A DNA stretch of 64,000 nucleotides from Archegozetes longisetosus (Eukaryota > Arthropoda > Arachnida > Sarcoptiformes > Trhypochthoniidae): NCBI GenBank assembly GCA_018873245.2, contig JAEMBT020000004.1:13214418-13278417 (forward strand), in the 5' to 3' direction. A program made the position numbers and the translations under genes. This document shows, in pieces, positions 12,781 through 25,100 of this stretch. A model generated the notes under the pieces. That model was not told where the DNA came from. It worked only from the letters and a program-made list of their open reading frames with translations, and did no database searches. Every line of letters starts with the position of its first letter. Within the stretch, counting starts at the first letter, position 1.

Positions 12781-15700
12781 TATTGTTTGCTTTTGGGAAT
12801 GGAGAGTACTTTAGGTCTTTAGTTCTAATTGAAGTTGAGGTTCAACTAAGAGAATGATCGCAATTGTCTACTCAGTACTGATTTGCAATTTATTTGATTT
12901 TAAAGTTCGAACGGGAAGCCGATTTCGATAGCAACAAAATTTTGTGCCCAAAGTAATTTGAGAAATGGTGCCAATGGTACCAGTAGCCTTTCACTTTAAA
13001 ATGATTAATCTGTTTTATTTAGCTCCAGAAACTGTAAAGTCTAATTCGAGTATCTATTGCTGCTATTGATCCGAATTGAAATGATATTTTAGTTGAATAA
13101 ACCAATATTTTGCTATTAAAACGCAGTTTTGTAAAAAGGGTCGACAAAATCTAAAAGACTGTAATTTGCTTGAAAAGTATTGTTTGATGAACAACCAAAG
13201 CTGTTATAAACTTAGATCACAATAATTAATGCTCGAATGAAGCAATACAGTTTCTCGAGCTAAGTTCAATAAATGAATAATGTTAAGGTCAAAGGTCACT
13301 CGTACTTTAGGGCACCAGATTTTGATCATATTCAAATTGGTCTTTCATTCATACTTTACAATCAAACAAATTAGAAACGAGTACTGAGCGGATGACTCCG
13401 ATGATTCTTTTTAAAAATTGAACAAGTTTATAACCAAATTTTGATTTGTGTTTCGTTCACAATTAACACAGTTCATAAACTTGAATCACAGTTAAAGATG
13501 ATTTATTGTCAAATTATTACCAAATGTAACGCGAACTTCAGTTTATTAAAAGTTTAGATCGAATAAATGATGCATTGAATCAAAATATGATGCAATCAGG
13601 ATTTAGTTTCTATTATGAATCGAACAGAAAATTTGTAATAAAAGAGTTTATTAGTTCAAAAATCAATTCGAAACTAGACTATTTAAATGCTAGAACTAAT
13701 TCCAGGATTCAATGTATGCAATTGATGCCAAATAGTTTTACTTTAATCCTTGATGGGTACAGATCAAAAATTAGGGACAGCGTAAAAATTGAATAGTTTT
13801 AGAGAACTATAGTTTAAATGTTAACGAAAATTTTCAGAATAAAAATCGATACTTCACTCACGACTGATAATTATAATTCATATTTATTGACTCGCATATC
13901 GTAAATAAATTATACAAAAAAGATACAAACGTAAACTAATAAAACATTAGAATCGAGTCGGGAAATAAGATAACAATCAATATTCTGTCGGCTTCAGGAG
14001 TTATTTATATGATTTTATTCAATTTACGATTAACTATAAACATGTGCGATAATTAAGATTTTACGTTGTGCTCAAACATGTTTTTGAACTTTTTGAACTT
14101 TCTGACTTAAAAGCACATCAAATCGTTTGATTATCTGTGATTATTTGGTCGTTCGCTACTTTAAAATCAAATGATTCATATTTTAAGTTTAATAGTAACT
14201 GAATGAATGAGCAAACCCTTAAAAATTTGCTCAGAACGCATCAGTTTGGGATTAATAAAGGTAAAACTACTTGGCGTTAGCTGTGCATTCATTTTAATTG
14301 AGTCTATTACTGGAAATGAGAATCAGAGATTTAGTTTCAACTTTTTAGCTTTTTAAACTAAAGCTCACAAACTGTATACAGACAATTTAAAAGCCTGTAT
14401 AGTTCTGTAAAAGAAACAATTACGTTTCATTTGATTTTCAAACAAATATAAGTAAAAATTTGGAGCCAAAAATATTTTTAAGAAACAAAAATCAATTTAT
14501 TTATTTGAACAGCCAACGCATTGGATCAATTCTTTTATTCTAAAACTTTAAAGCGTTAAAAAAGCTTATTCTTGATTTTGAGTGCGTCATAAGATTGACA
14601 AACTTGTAAGGCATGAGCGCATTGATTAGTCGCTCGCAAGGGATAACAAGACAAAATTATATGTTCTGTCATGTATCGATTTCATGTCTGAAAACTTTTC
14701 ATATTTTCTGCTATAATCCATTAATTCTGTAATCAAAATGTGAACATCTGATTATCATATACTGGTAGAGCACCAAAAGAAAAACTGTCAATAACTCTTG
14801 ATTCTTGTGAAAGCAGATATTTTTGTACTTTGTTGCTAATAAGTTGCGTTTACTGTTAAGCAGTGCAGTCAATTCCAGAAAGTTATCGATTGATCCCGAA
14901 TTATTCTCTGATACGGTCGCATAAGAGTGAAGAGGTATTCATTTCAAAACAATCATAATTTATTGATTGCTTGTTCATAGCATATTGATAACGAAAACAA
15001 TTAGTAAACCATAGAATCATTGTGACTAATCAGATCAATTCATAATGATTTTGATAAGAAAAGTCAGTTCTTAAACTACGAGAGGCTTTTCTAGTGATTG
15101 ATTTATTCGTGTGAATAAACTTGCTCTGAACGTTTCTCGCCTGTCCGAGGAGTCATGAATCTTGTATATGTCTTCTAGAAACAATACTTTAGTCTGTCGA
15201 AGATTATCAGATCAAAAATTTTTAATATAGTTGTCGAGTTTTTCACCATTAAATCTGACTGGTTCAATTCTGTTTAAGATTATAATAAAGTATTCTATCC
15301 TTATTTGTATGCATAACGTTAATCACGTGGGAATGAACTGATTCAAATCAATGATCAAAATTCAGCAACAATACCGGCATTTTTTAAATATTATAACCAG
15401 ATATAAACCGGAGTGATGTTTCTAAAATTATTTACACGATCCTCGATTCGTCAGACAGTCAGAAAGCGTCAGGGTTAATACAAGTTTGAATGAATTGTCG
15501 GATTCTCAAGTTTATCAAGTTTTACTTTTTTGAGGTTCATAAATGCACAAATTTTTGAACAGACAGTACAATTTAATAAGTTGTTTTGATTAGCTTGAAA
15601 GAAAATTTCTTAAAAATATAAATAATTAATGTGAATATCAGTTTGTTTAATTGAAATGTACCTTCAATTCGGATAATTAGTTGGAATTTATGTGATTATT

Positions 15701-16463
15701 TTGAAAAATGCTTGAATTATTTTCACAAAACACTTTTTTCCAGAAGATAAATATTTTTTCGATAAATCAAAGCGAAAGTTGAATTGTTGCAAAGCTCTGC
15801 AAAAACTAAACTTAAAAAAAGCCAAAGTCATATCATGTTTTTAGGCGTCACAAAATCATAAATCGAATTTAATCAGAAAATCGATTAAAAACAAGATTCA
15901 ATTTAGATTTTCATTAATTTTTTCATATTTTTGGCAATTCAACTATTTTGTGCGACATTTAAGGACGAGTTAGTCTAAGAACAGATTTCTGTTTTCGTTT
16001 AAGCAAAGTTGTAAGCAAAATTTTTCTTTAAGTTATAATTTTTTCATTTGCTTTGTCGATGGCTCTGATTCACAATTCTAATGTTTGATTTGGAAGCAAA
16101 GCCACTCAGTGTCGTTACGTATAGAACAGACACTGATTCTGATTACTCTTATTTAAAGTTGGCTTAAAAAGTGATTATCTTAATGTATACTTTGATAAGA
16201 CACACGTTCGTAATGAATTTTAAGATAAAAAACTCGATGATAAAGCCTCAATTTTAAAGTTGTATATCAGAGACAGGAGAGCAACAAATATTTATAAGTG
16301 AAAGTTTCTATTTGCTATTTGGCTCAATTTTTCTTAGAAAATACAGTTATACTGGAGTATACGTTAAGCTTTCTAATAAGCAAACCTAGTTCTTTAAAAA
16401 AGTTTTACTTGCTTTTCACCAATTAGCGAAGTATACAATTACATCCAAAAGCAAAGTACATTT

Positions 16464-16490
16464 TAAAAATACATACTTTGATGTATAGCA
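16464..16490 (+). repeat. 27-bp dispersed repeat, copy 1
   Basis: The block around AAATACATACTTTGATG recurs at 49552-49578 with one mismatch in 27 bp. Flanking sequence is only weakly alike. Confidence 0.6.
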
Positions 16491-16923
16491 AAGATTTTTA
16501 TTTAGAAAGTTATACCCATCAAAATGATATCATGATTCATCAATTTTTAAATTTGATTTGACCGGTAATGAGCTTAAGTTCATGATTTAATGACAATTTA
16601 CACAGTCGACTAAATAAAATGATATACAGTGAAGTATATATTTTAAGTAAAAATGTACTTAACTTTTGGATATAATGGTATAAATGAACATATATGTATG
16701 AAGCTATCGATGATAAGAAAACCTATTGAATGAATTGAACCTATCAACAACTATAGGTTCAACAACTATAGGATAGGAAATACAATTTTTAAAAATTGTA
16801 AGAGTTAACAACTTAACATAGCTAATGAAAATTGGCAAAAGATTAACCTTCTTGTTATCTTTTATTATACTGTATAAGATTTGACGAAACTAGGTCCAAT
16901 AATACTACAGACTTGCATTTATC

Positions 16924-17961
16924 GTCGACTTGGTTCTAGAAAGTTCCAAATCGAAAATTGTTTGAAATCGAGTAAAGAAAATATTCTTATACTATTTGAT
17001 GAGACAAACATTCTCTCAAATCCATTCATTAAAAAAGTTATAGTTATCTCACAATCCTTGGTGAAATATAGTTCTATAAATTTTAAGACTGAAAATTTAG
17101 ATCTAGAAAGTTCTAGATCTATCTTAAGAACTTTACTATGAAATCTAGCGTTATATTTGACTTTCAAATCAATAGAACATTAAAAAGTTCAAATCTCATT
17201 CAATTTAAGTTAAAATAAATAACTTCATTATAAAATTTATTTAATTATAGGCCAAAATAGTGTTTAAAAAATATGATATTAGACATCTCGTTACTTAATT
17301 AGTAAAACTCTTTCATCATATAAGGATATTTTCAGTAACTGCGTAGTTATTAATAGAGTGAAATGTGAGCATTTTTTTGTTCAATTGTCGAATTGAAGCA
17401 ATAAATTGAAATAAAATTTTAATTAATCATTGTTCCGTATTATTTAAATATTTAAATCGAAAATAAATTTAAATATTATCGAAAGTCTTCATAAATGCTA
17501 TTTAGAAAATTTCAGCAAATAATCGTATACTTATCGAAACTAGATTATAATAATTCGTCAATTAGTTATGTAATTCAGTTAATCTTTTGTTCAAGAAAAT
17601 TTGTTAAAATTTAGTTAAATAATTATTTTTTGTCTTAAATCAAAGTTTCCTTCATAATAGTTTGATTTTAAAGGTTTTTATTTAATTTTTCTACATTTAG
17701 AACTTTCTAGATCTAAATTATTAGCTCGATTACAATGCTCGATAGTTCTAAATCAAAAATCGTGTGCACAGAAATAAAGGAAAGAGATGATTTAGCACCG
17801 ATTCAAATAATTATTTTAAAGTATCGAACATTTGAAGTTAAATAATATATTGACCTGAAAATTTCATGATTGCTGTTAGTCTACATGAGGTCCTAAACTT
17901 TGAGCTTGTTTTTCTCTTAATATAAGTTTTTCTATTTAGAACTTTCTAGAACCAAGTCGAC
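16924..17961. repeat. Inverted-repeat cluster with CTAGAAAGTTC motif
   Basis: A perfect 23-bp inverted repeat pairs 16924-16946 with 17939-17961 (GTCGACTTGGTTCTAGAAAG and its complement). Nested inside, a second pair around TTTAGATCTAGAAAGTTCT sits near 17095-17113 and 17698-17716. The nested symmetry over about 1 kb suggests an old foldback or terminal-inverted-repeat element. The frames inside it on both strands are short and have no recognisable content. Confidence 0.5.
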
Positions 17962-18943
17962 GTTATGTATACTCTGAAATTTTCTAAAAATAATTGACTC
18001 AAATAACATTGAGCTAAATGGTTCACAATTGCATTTTACCATAATTCATCTTTTTATTACAATATTCTCTATACTAACAATCGGTTTATTTCGATTTAAT
18101 ATTTAAAGAAAAGCCTGCAACATTTTCCACCATTTTCTTGATCTCATTCTCTAGTCTATTATTATTGAAGTATTCATTAATTTACTGTTTGAACAAAGAT
18201 TGTTTAAAGGCTGTCCTTGTTCAATAATTTGTTTAGTTACTAACGCTGTGTAAACAAAAGCTGTACTAATACTGTACGGTATGTCTGTTGATACAAAACT
18301 CAATTTTATAATTTAAGAGAATCAGACTTGACATGTTCTTAGTTAATTTCAATGATCATATTAAAGGTTTTTACAATAATAGAAATTGTTAGTTCATCCT
18401 CTGAATAACTTGAACCATAAGACGGTAAACTATGAAGTGCTTTGAGCTAATTGTGTTAATTAGAAAGAAAAATATTTGGCAAAAGTTTGCCAACGCTTTT
18501 CCTTTAAACGACTTAACCCTCTAATTTTATTTGTAGAAGTAATACAAATTATTTTGCTGACCATTTACTTTAAGACTTTTCGGATAATTAATGATTGACA
18601 TAATTTTACGTTTCGATTCCGCATAAAGATCGCGAAATCAAATACTTAAAATGAGAACTCTTGTGTCCAATTGTTTTGATTAGAAATGATCTGAAATCTA
18701 CAAGCTATTCTTAATTGTTTTACATTAATACAAAATAGTTTTGATCGCAAAAATACTGGTTCTCATATTGGAAAATGACCGTAGGTTACAGGCATATGTA
18801 ATGATATTTTAGAATAATAATTGCATGAAATCATTTTAAATTTCGAAGGAGTCAGAGAAAAAAACGAATAAATTCGCAGTGAAAATAAATAATTCTTATA
18901 CAATTATATTTACAGAGATGCTCTGACACACTATTGGCAATAG

Positions 18944-18950
18944 TATAAAG
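18944..18950 (+). promoter_or_regulatory. Candidate TATA box of the Side gene
   Basis: TATAAAG lies about 120 bp before the ATG at 19068, with an ATTGG (reverse CCAAT) a few bases upstream at 18933. Start of transcription would be expected near 18970-18980, giving a leader of about 90-100 nt. This is motif evidence only. Confidence 0.35.
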
Positions 18951-19067
18951 ACGTCTGTTGATTAGTCGAAACTAACCAGCTAAGATTAAGAATAATCGAG
19001 AATCTTTGGTGTGATCAACCCAAGCCTTAAGCCATCATCATTATCATCAAAACTTATCACTTAAACA

Positions 19068-19149
19068 ATGAAGAGTCACAAGTCTGCAATCATGTTACTC
19101 GATAAATGTTTGGCATTTCTATTAACATTGCACTCTTTGGCACATTCAG
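19068..19149 (+). CDS. Side exon 1: signal peptide
   Basis: The ATG at 19068 has A at -3 and encodes 27 residues, MKSHKSAIMLLDK followed by CLAFLLTLHSLAHS: a basic start, a hydrophobic core and a small-residue cleavage site. The exon ends at a strong donor, CAG|GTAAAGT. It leaves one base (G) of the next codon, which joins CC at 48859 to give Ala. That phase agreement over a 29.7-kb intron is the main reason for linking it to the Ig exons. An unseen small exon in between cannot be excluded. Confidence 0.65.
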
Positions 19150-22100
19150 GTAAAGTTACACAAGTTTTTTTATCGCGTCAATACTTGTCATTATTGAAAT
19201 TCCAAACCTATTTTTACATTGTTTGGTTTCACTCTGTATACAGAGGTTCGTTAGAGCAAATATTTTGTCAGGTTTTTTATTATTTTAATAATCAATAGCT
19301 AAATGTTTGGAAAACTGTTTTTTATGAGTCAGTCTAAATTTTTGTTTTACTAGAGTCTCGATACCATTAATAATATGTCTCGACATATCGTTAGAGAATG
19401 CAAATTAAATCTGAGTTATAGTATACCTTGATAACTTCGTGCAGTGAAATTTTCTCGTAACAAAATACAATTTCATGAAATAAATAGTACTGTGCCTTAC
19501 AAAAGCAGGTTTGGAAATGATTATCATGTTTTGATTTTCAAACAAATTTTGAACAAGCCTTCAAAACAAGAGAAGTTCTGTTAACACGAAAATTGGTAAA
19601 TCACTGAAGAATATTTTAGAGATTTTACTTAAATGATCACACAATTGAATTGCTTCGAATGGACATAAAACTGACTTTGGCTTTAGTCGACTAACTATCC
19701 CCTATATAGTTGAGTGACATGAGCGACTACAATGAGCGGACTAACGCTGTACGGTTGGGTTCGGTTCATTGTCAGCATGAGGTGCAACAATTGAAGGGAT
19801 AGCAGTCGAATAAAACATCTACTCTAAAGCAACGATATATTATTGAGCTAAAACATATTCTTAATAGATATGATTGGCTTTCGTTCAGTTGGTTAATTTG
19901 ACATAAGTTCATTGCACTGGAATTGAGTTCACTTTATTTTTGACTTAATCAATAAGATTTATATTTTCCACTAATATTATTGTTGAATGATATCAATCTA
20001 TAAAAGCTGTTTGAAATGTTGTCAAACGGTTTACGAAACATAGTTCTAAAGTTGTTGATAAACCATAGTACTATTGGACTGTATGATTGACCTTACAGCA
20101 AAGTTCTAACACGTTATCAAACTCTAATTTAAAGGTTGTCATTTCCACTCAATTGCCTTTCAGAAGTTATTTCTATTGGGCTTATTTGATGTTGCAACTG
20201 ATAAAAAATCCTTGAGTGGTCAAATTTCTACTGAGATTTTTTTTAATGAATTGCAGTTTTGATTGGATGTCAAATCAGTCATATTATAAGTACAGTTTGG
20301 ATCAATCGCTTTTAACCAAGCAGACGAAATGATACTTTCCTGCAATGTATGAAAGTTCGTGTTTTAAAACAATGCAAAAATACACTAAATCAAACGCTAA
20401 ACAAACTTTTGTTTAGGAAACGACAACACTAAAACCATTTTGCGGTTTCATTTAATCATTAAGGGAAATTGCCAGTTTTTACTTAGTTTAATCTGATATT
20501 ATTTGTAAATAATTGTTTATTTTATTTATTTTGCAATAAAATAGGTTTACCTGTATTTTTTGAATAATTCAAAATTATTAGTCTAAAAAGTAAGCTTTCA
20601 TGTATTGAAAGAAAGTATTGTTTCGTATACTTGGTTAAAATCAATTGATTTATACTGTACTTATGGAAAGTTTAGCTTTACCTAAACTTTCAACTAACGA
20701 AATGGGAGTCGAACCAATAATTTAAATCAAAATGAAATTTCAGAGTACTTTCGATATCGATGAGCTGCATTTTCCAGAAAAAGGTCTCAAAAAATGTATC
20801 AGAAAAATATTTATTTATTAACAGGTTTTATTCTACTTATTTTTGAGTCGTTTAAACTTGAAAATTACAAAAATAATTCAAATCAAATCCATGAATTCAA
20901 CTATAATTGAATTAATTTGCGAACAGTGTAATAGAACCGGGTTGCTCTGATCCGATTCTTTGAGCACTCTTTGAAGAGTGATTTGATTGACCAGTTGGTG
21001 TTAGGTAAAGTGCAATGGTTTATCCCTGTGCTCAATGGTTGCGCCCAAAAATCTACTTGTGAACTCGAAATATCGTGTTGTATTTTCTCGTTGCGAATGA
21101 CTCCGATTATTGCAACCTTCAGGTAACACAACTTCTGACATACTAAATGTGTAAATGAAAATGACGGCTGCCAAGTGACATCGCGGACGACCCAAATAAA
21201 TCAGAAATTGTAATGTTTGGTCAGTTATGCAATAATTAGAGAGTACAAACCCGTAATGACTCTCTTGAGGCGACCATTATATAACCATTGCTTAGACAGT
21301 GAACATGGCAGAGGTCAAAGGAAACTGTAGCATCACCGAAAATAAAATTGACGTACCCTCCAGTACAACAGTGTTTGAAATAATGACGGCTACTATTTGC
21401 CAAAACTGTGTCCTGCTAGCCAACAAGGCTACATCTTCAAAATGCAATGTGGTCTCCATGCGAATGGCAAGTGCTTAACTGACATGACTCGCACAATTCT
21501 TGAAAGTAGTGTCTTTCACAGTCAAGTCGTTGGCATTAGCCGGCATTAATCACTGTCGACGCTGCTCTGAAAGTGTCCATAGGCTTACAGTCACTATCGG
21601 TTGAGTTGGCGTAAAAGTTGAAAGTTAGAATAGTATTGTTTGCATTTGCACCAATCAATAAAATGAATCTTTTTATCTTCATGCTCTTAAAGACATCCTT
21701 TATAGATGCTGGCCTTAACAAAAATGGCCTATTGATAAGTATAATTAGTATTCTGTGGCGCGGAATTTATTACCTCCTGAACTGTCTTGAAATTGACCGA
21801 ACCGTCGATCTCAAGGATAGATTTGACGAGACGTCAGGTCGCATGTAATGCTTCAATCAAGTAAAAGATAAACATGACAAACTTATTCACTATATTCATA
21901 GTATCGTTTTAATAGCAAAACTTGTCTAGTTTTGCTCATTAAGCAATTCAAATATAATAACAGCCACTTTCAGGTAGAGAGTAATAATTACTAGATTTCG
22001 ATTGTACAGCTCTCGAACCAATTTTAACCAGAGTTATTGAGGTCTACCAATTGATAGGTCAATTATTTTAATCTTAGTGGTGTAATTATTGCTCAATTTC

Positions 22101-25100
22101 TATCCTTATCTAATCTGAATAAATAAGAGAACACAAGAACTTTTCACAATAAGTACTGATTATTTATTATTAAAGTGATTGTTTTTTAATCGATTTGTGA
22201 ACAATGATTTCTAAAAATGAAAATTGTCAAAATTAATTAAGTAAAGTGATTATCAGACATATTAATGAATCTATTAAATAAACTACTCGTCAAATTGGTT
22301 TATGGCCATCTATTAATATTTCAAATTTGATTATTTGTTAAATATCCTAATGAAAAGAGAAAGTTGCAAACAAATGTAACTTATAACGAGATCTAAGAAA
22401 AAACCAATGTTTACGACCAGAATCAATGTTTCCAAAATTACATCATTTCTGTGAATTCTCGCTAGAAATGAGACGAAAGATCATCTCTCGAATAAAATAC
22501 ATCATAACAATGAAAAATATCAAATCCAAAACTGAAGTAAAAGAAAGTTCACAAATTGATTCATTCAAAGTTGAAAAGAAGAAAATGACAATATTTTTGG
22601 TATCAAACCGACACAAAACTGTGTCTCTTTTATCTAAAATCAATAGTATTTTTTAGTGCAGTTCTCTGGTCCTCTTTTGTACTCTAGATTTTGGTCGTTT
22701 CTTTCCGATTTCCAACTGAGTTGTCAAACCACTCATTTATCGCTTTCTGAATAACTTTTCGATTTATAACAACTTTGAAATCGTTTCATTGATTTAAATA
22801 AATCAAACTGCGTCACCAGAACAAATTTTAAATAATAAGCTCGGTTGTTTTTTTCTAATCGAGACGTCTTTATTTGTAGCAAGTTAATTTTAGATAAAAT
22901 TTTTGCTTCAAATTTTGTACATCAGATTCTTGCCTTTAGATGAAGTGCATCTATTCATATATAGTGACCATTATATAGTGTTCAAACATCTCATTCTTTA
23001 TTTTTCAAATATTCCTATTATGTCTGAACCACTTTTTGATTTTCTGTGTTTTTTCAGGTCTCAAACTTTCTGTTTTCACTGTTTAGACACAAATAATGAA
23101 AGAATGTTTTGGGAATAACATAAAGTTGAAAAATAGCTATTTTTAAGTGAAAATATTTCAAATGATATCGATTATGATCTAGGCAAACTTTACTAAATTT
23201 GAACCTTTTTTTATTATCCATTATTTACTGACATTCTTTTCGCAATCATTCGACCAAATGATAGAATTTGATTAAAAAGAATTGATGCGACATTTGAGCG
23301 CATGCTCAAAGTGTTTGTCATTCCACTCATTGAAAAATACTTTTTCTGGTCGGCTTTCAATTTGTCCACAATTACTACAGTAATTGATGCACTAAGTTTT
23401 CAATTGATCTCAACCATAATTTATATTTGGAATCATTTTAATAAAATTAACAAATTGTCAGTATTATCGTTGAAACTTAAATCGGAGCTAAACCCTTGAG
23501 CTAATTGTTGTTCATTTTCTGTGAACTCATTACAATCAAAACTGTTTATTGAACTGAAAAGATGTGTTTATGAGCTTTTTATATTTGCTAATTGGTTTCT
23601 ATTCGCGTTAGAAGTAAAGAATGACAGCGAATAGTAAAGCGCTTTAAAAAGATTTGGCACACTTTTAACAATTTTTGAATTAAGGAATGGATGACTGCGT
23701 TTGTAGTGTTGGCTCCATTCAGCAAATTCAAGTCTGTTACGAAAACTGTCCATAACATCACTGTCCATAACATGTATTGCCGACAAAAGATTTTCACAGA
23801 CATTCTCTCGATATAGTGTCTTATTTCTCACCATATCTTCAGCTTAGCTCAAATGACAGGAAACAAATGTGAAAAACCGATTGCTGTTGTTTTCATGTTC
23901 TTTATTAGCGGATTCGTAACAAACATAACTTCTGACATAACTTATTCAATGAATGGCAGAGCGCTCACAATCACAGGAAATGCCTCAAAGCTGTTAAATG
24001 AGAGACTGGAGTAGAATGATTGAGTCACTTCATTTTGTGTCGTAGATTAATTATTAATTTAGCACTTTTAAGACCATTGTTAAGTGTATTTCATAACCAT
24101 TTCAGATTTTGAGGTCTGGAGCCATTGCTTTGAGCTACAACCAAATTAGCCTTACTTTTAATTGCGACTCAACCCAACACTCTTAGCTCAAAAGTTTTGG
24201 TCAAGCAGTCTCTCAAGATTTGAACAATGATAGCTGCAAGTATTTGCATTTAGTTTCAAATTCAATTTGAGTGCTTTGAAAAGTTGAATTACCATTATAT
24301 TGGATCAGTCAATTTGTAATATTATACTTGTTCTAGAACTGAACACTTACTTTCGATGTAAACAAAGTGAGTAAATATGAGACAATATTATGTTTTCTGT
24401 CATCAAATTAATTTATGAACACATTCTAAAAATAATTCAAACAAGTAAAAGAAGATTTAAAGTAAGATCTTCCGACTTTTCAGCATGTTTTCAATTCACT
24501 GATAAATTGCAGTGTTTGAACACTTTTCTTATTAAATATAAAGACTGTTTGAACCGTTACCAGAACTTTTGCGACTTAAAAATAAATGCGCGTCGGATAT
24601 AACTGAACAAATTAGGTCATCCTATACTTATCCGTTGATGACATCCATTTGTTTCGGGTTCTGCATTCAATTACTTTTCTCATACATTGATTTAATGATG
24701 TCATTATTCAATTTGTTTTACTATTATTTTTCGCTTGCATTACATAATGAAAATATTAGATCGAAATATTAAAACTTAATGCTAGCAATAATAAGCATTT
24801 GAATCGATATTACGTCCAAACGATCGGCCATGTTCAAAATTGCATAAAGGTAATAATTAGTAGTATAAATAATTATTATTCTATTCATTTTGAATAAGAC
24901 CTAAAGAGTGCACTCGTCGATCAGATAAAGTCTCTGAACCGAACTATTTCTGCTTACGATTTGCCTTCTTTCTCAGACTTAGTGTCGTATCATTAACGTT
25001 CTTTCATTTTGAATCAAAATTGATATCGATTTTTCGAAATATCAAAATTGCCAGTTTAATTATGTTTGAAGAATTACAGCTGTATATTATATAGTGAGCT

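Larger units (their letters stand above)
12781..18930. other. AT-rich non-coding stretch
   Basis: No gene was recognised. It contains the 27-bp dispersed repeat at 16464-16490, a 14-bp direct repeat (TCAACAACTATAGG) at about 16744-16772, and the inverted-repeat cluster 16924-17961. The right end is the presumed promoter region of the Side gene. Confidence 0.55.

Noticed and set aside
21618..21848. Plus-strand 76-codon frame
   Set aside because: It is the antisense shadow of the pectinesterase relic.
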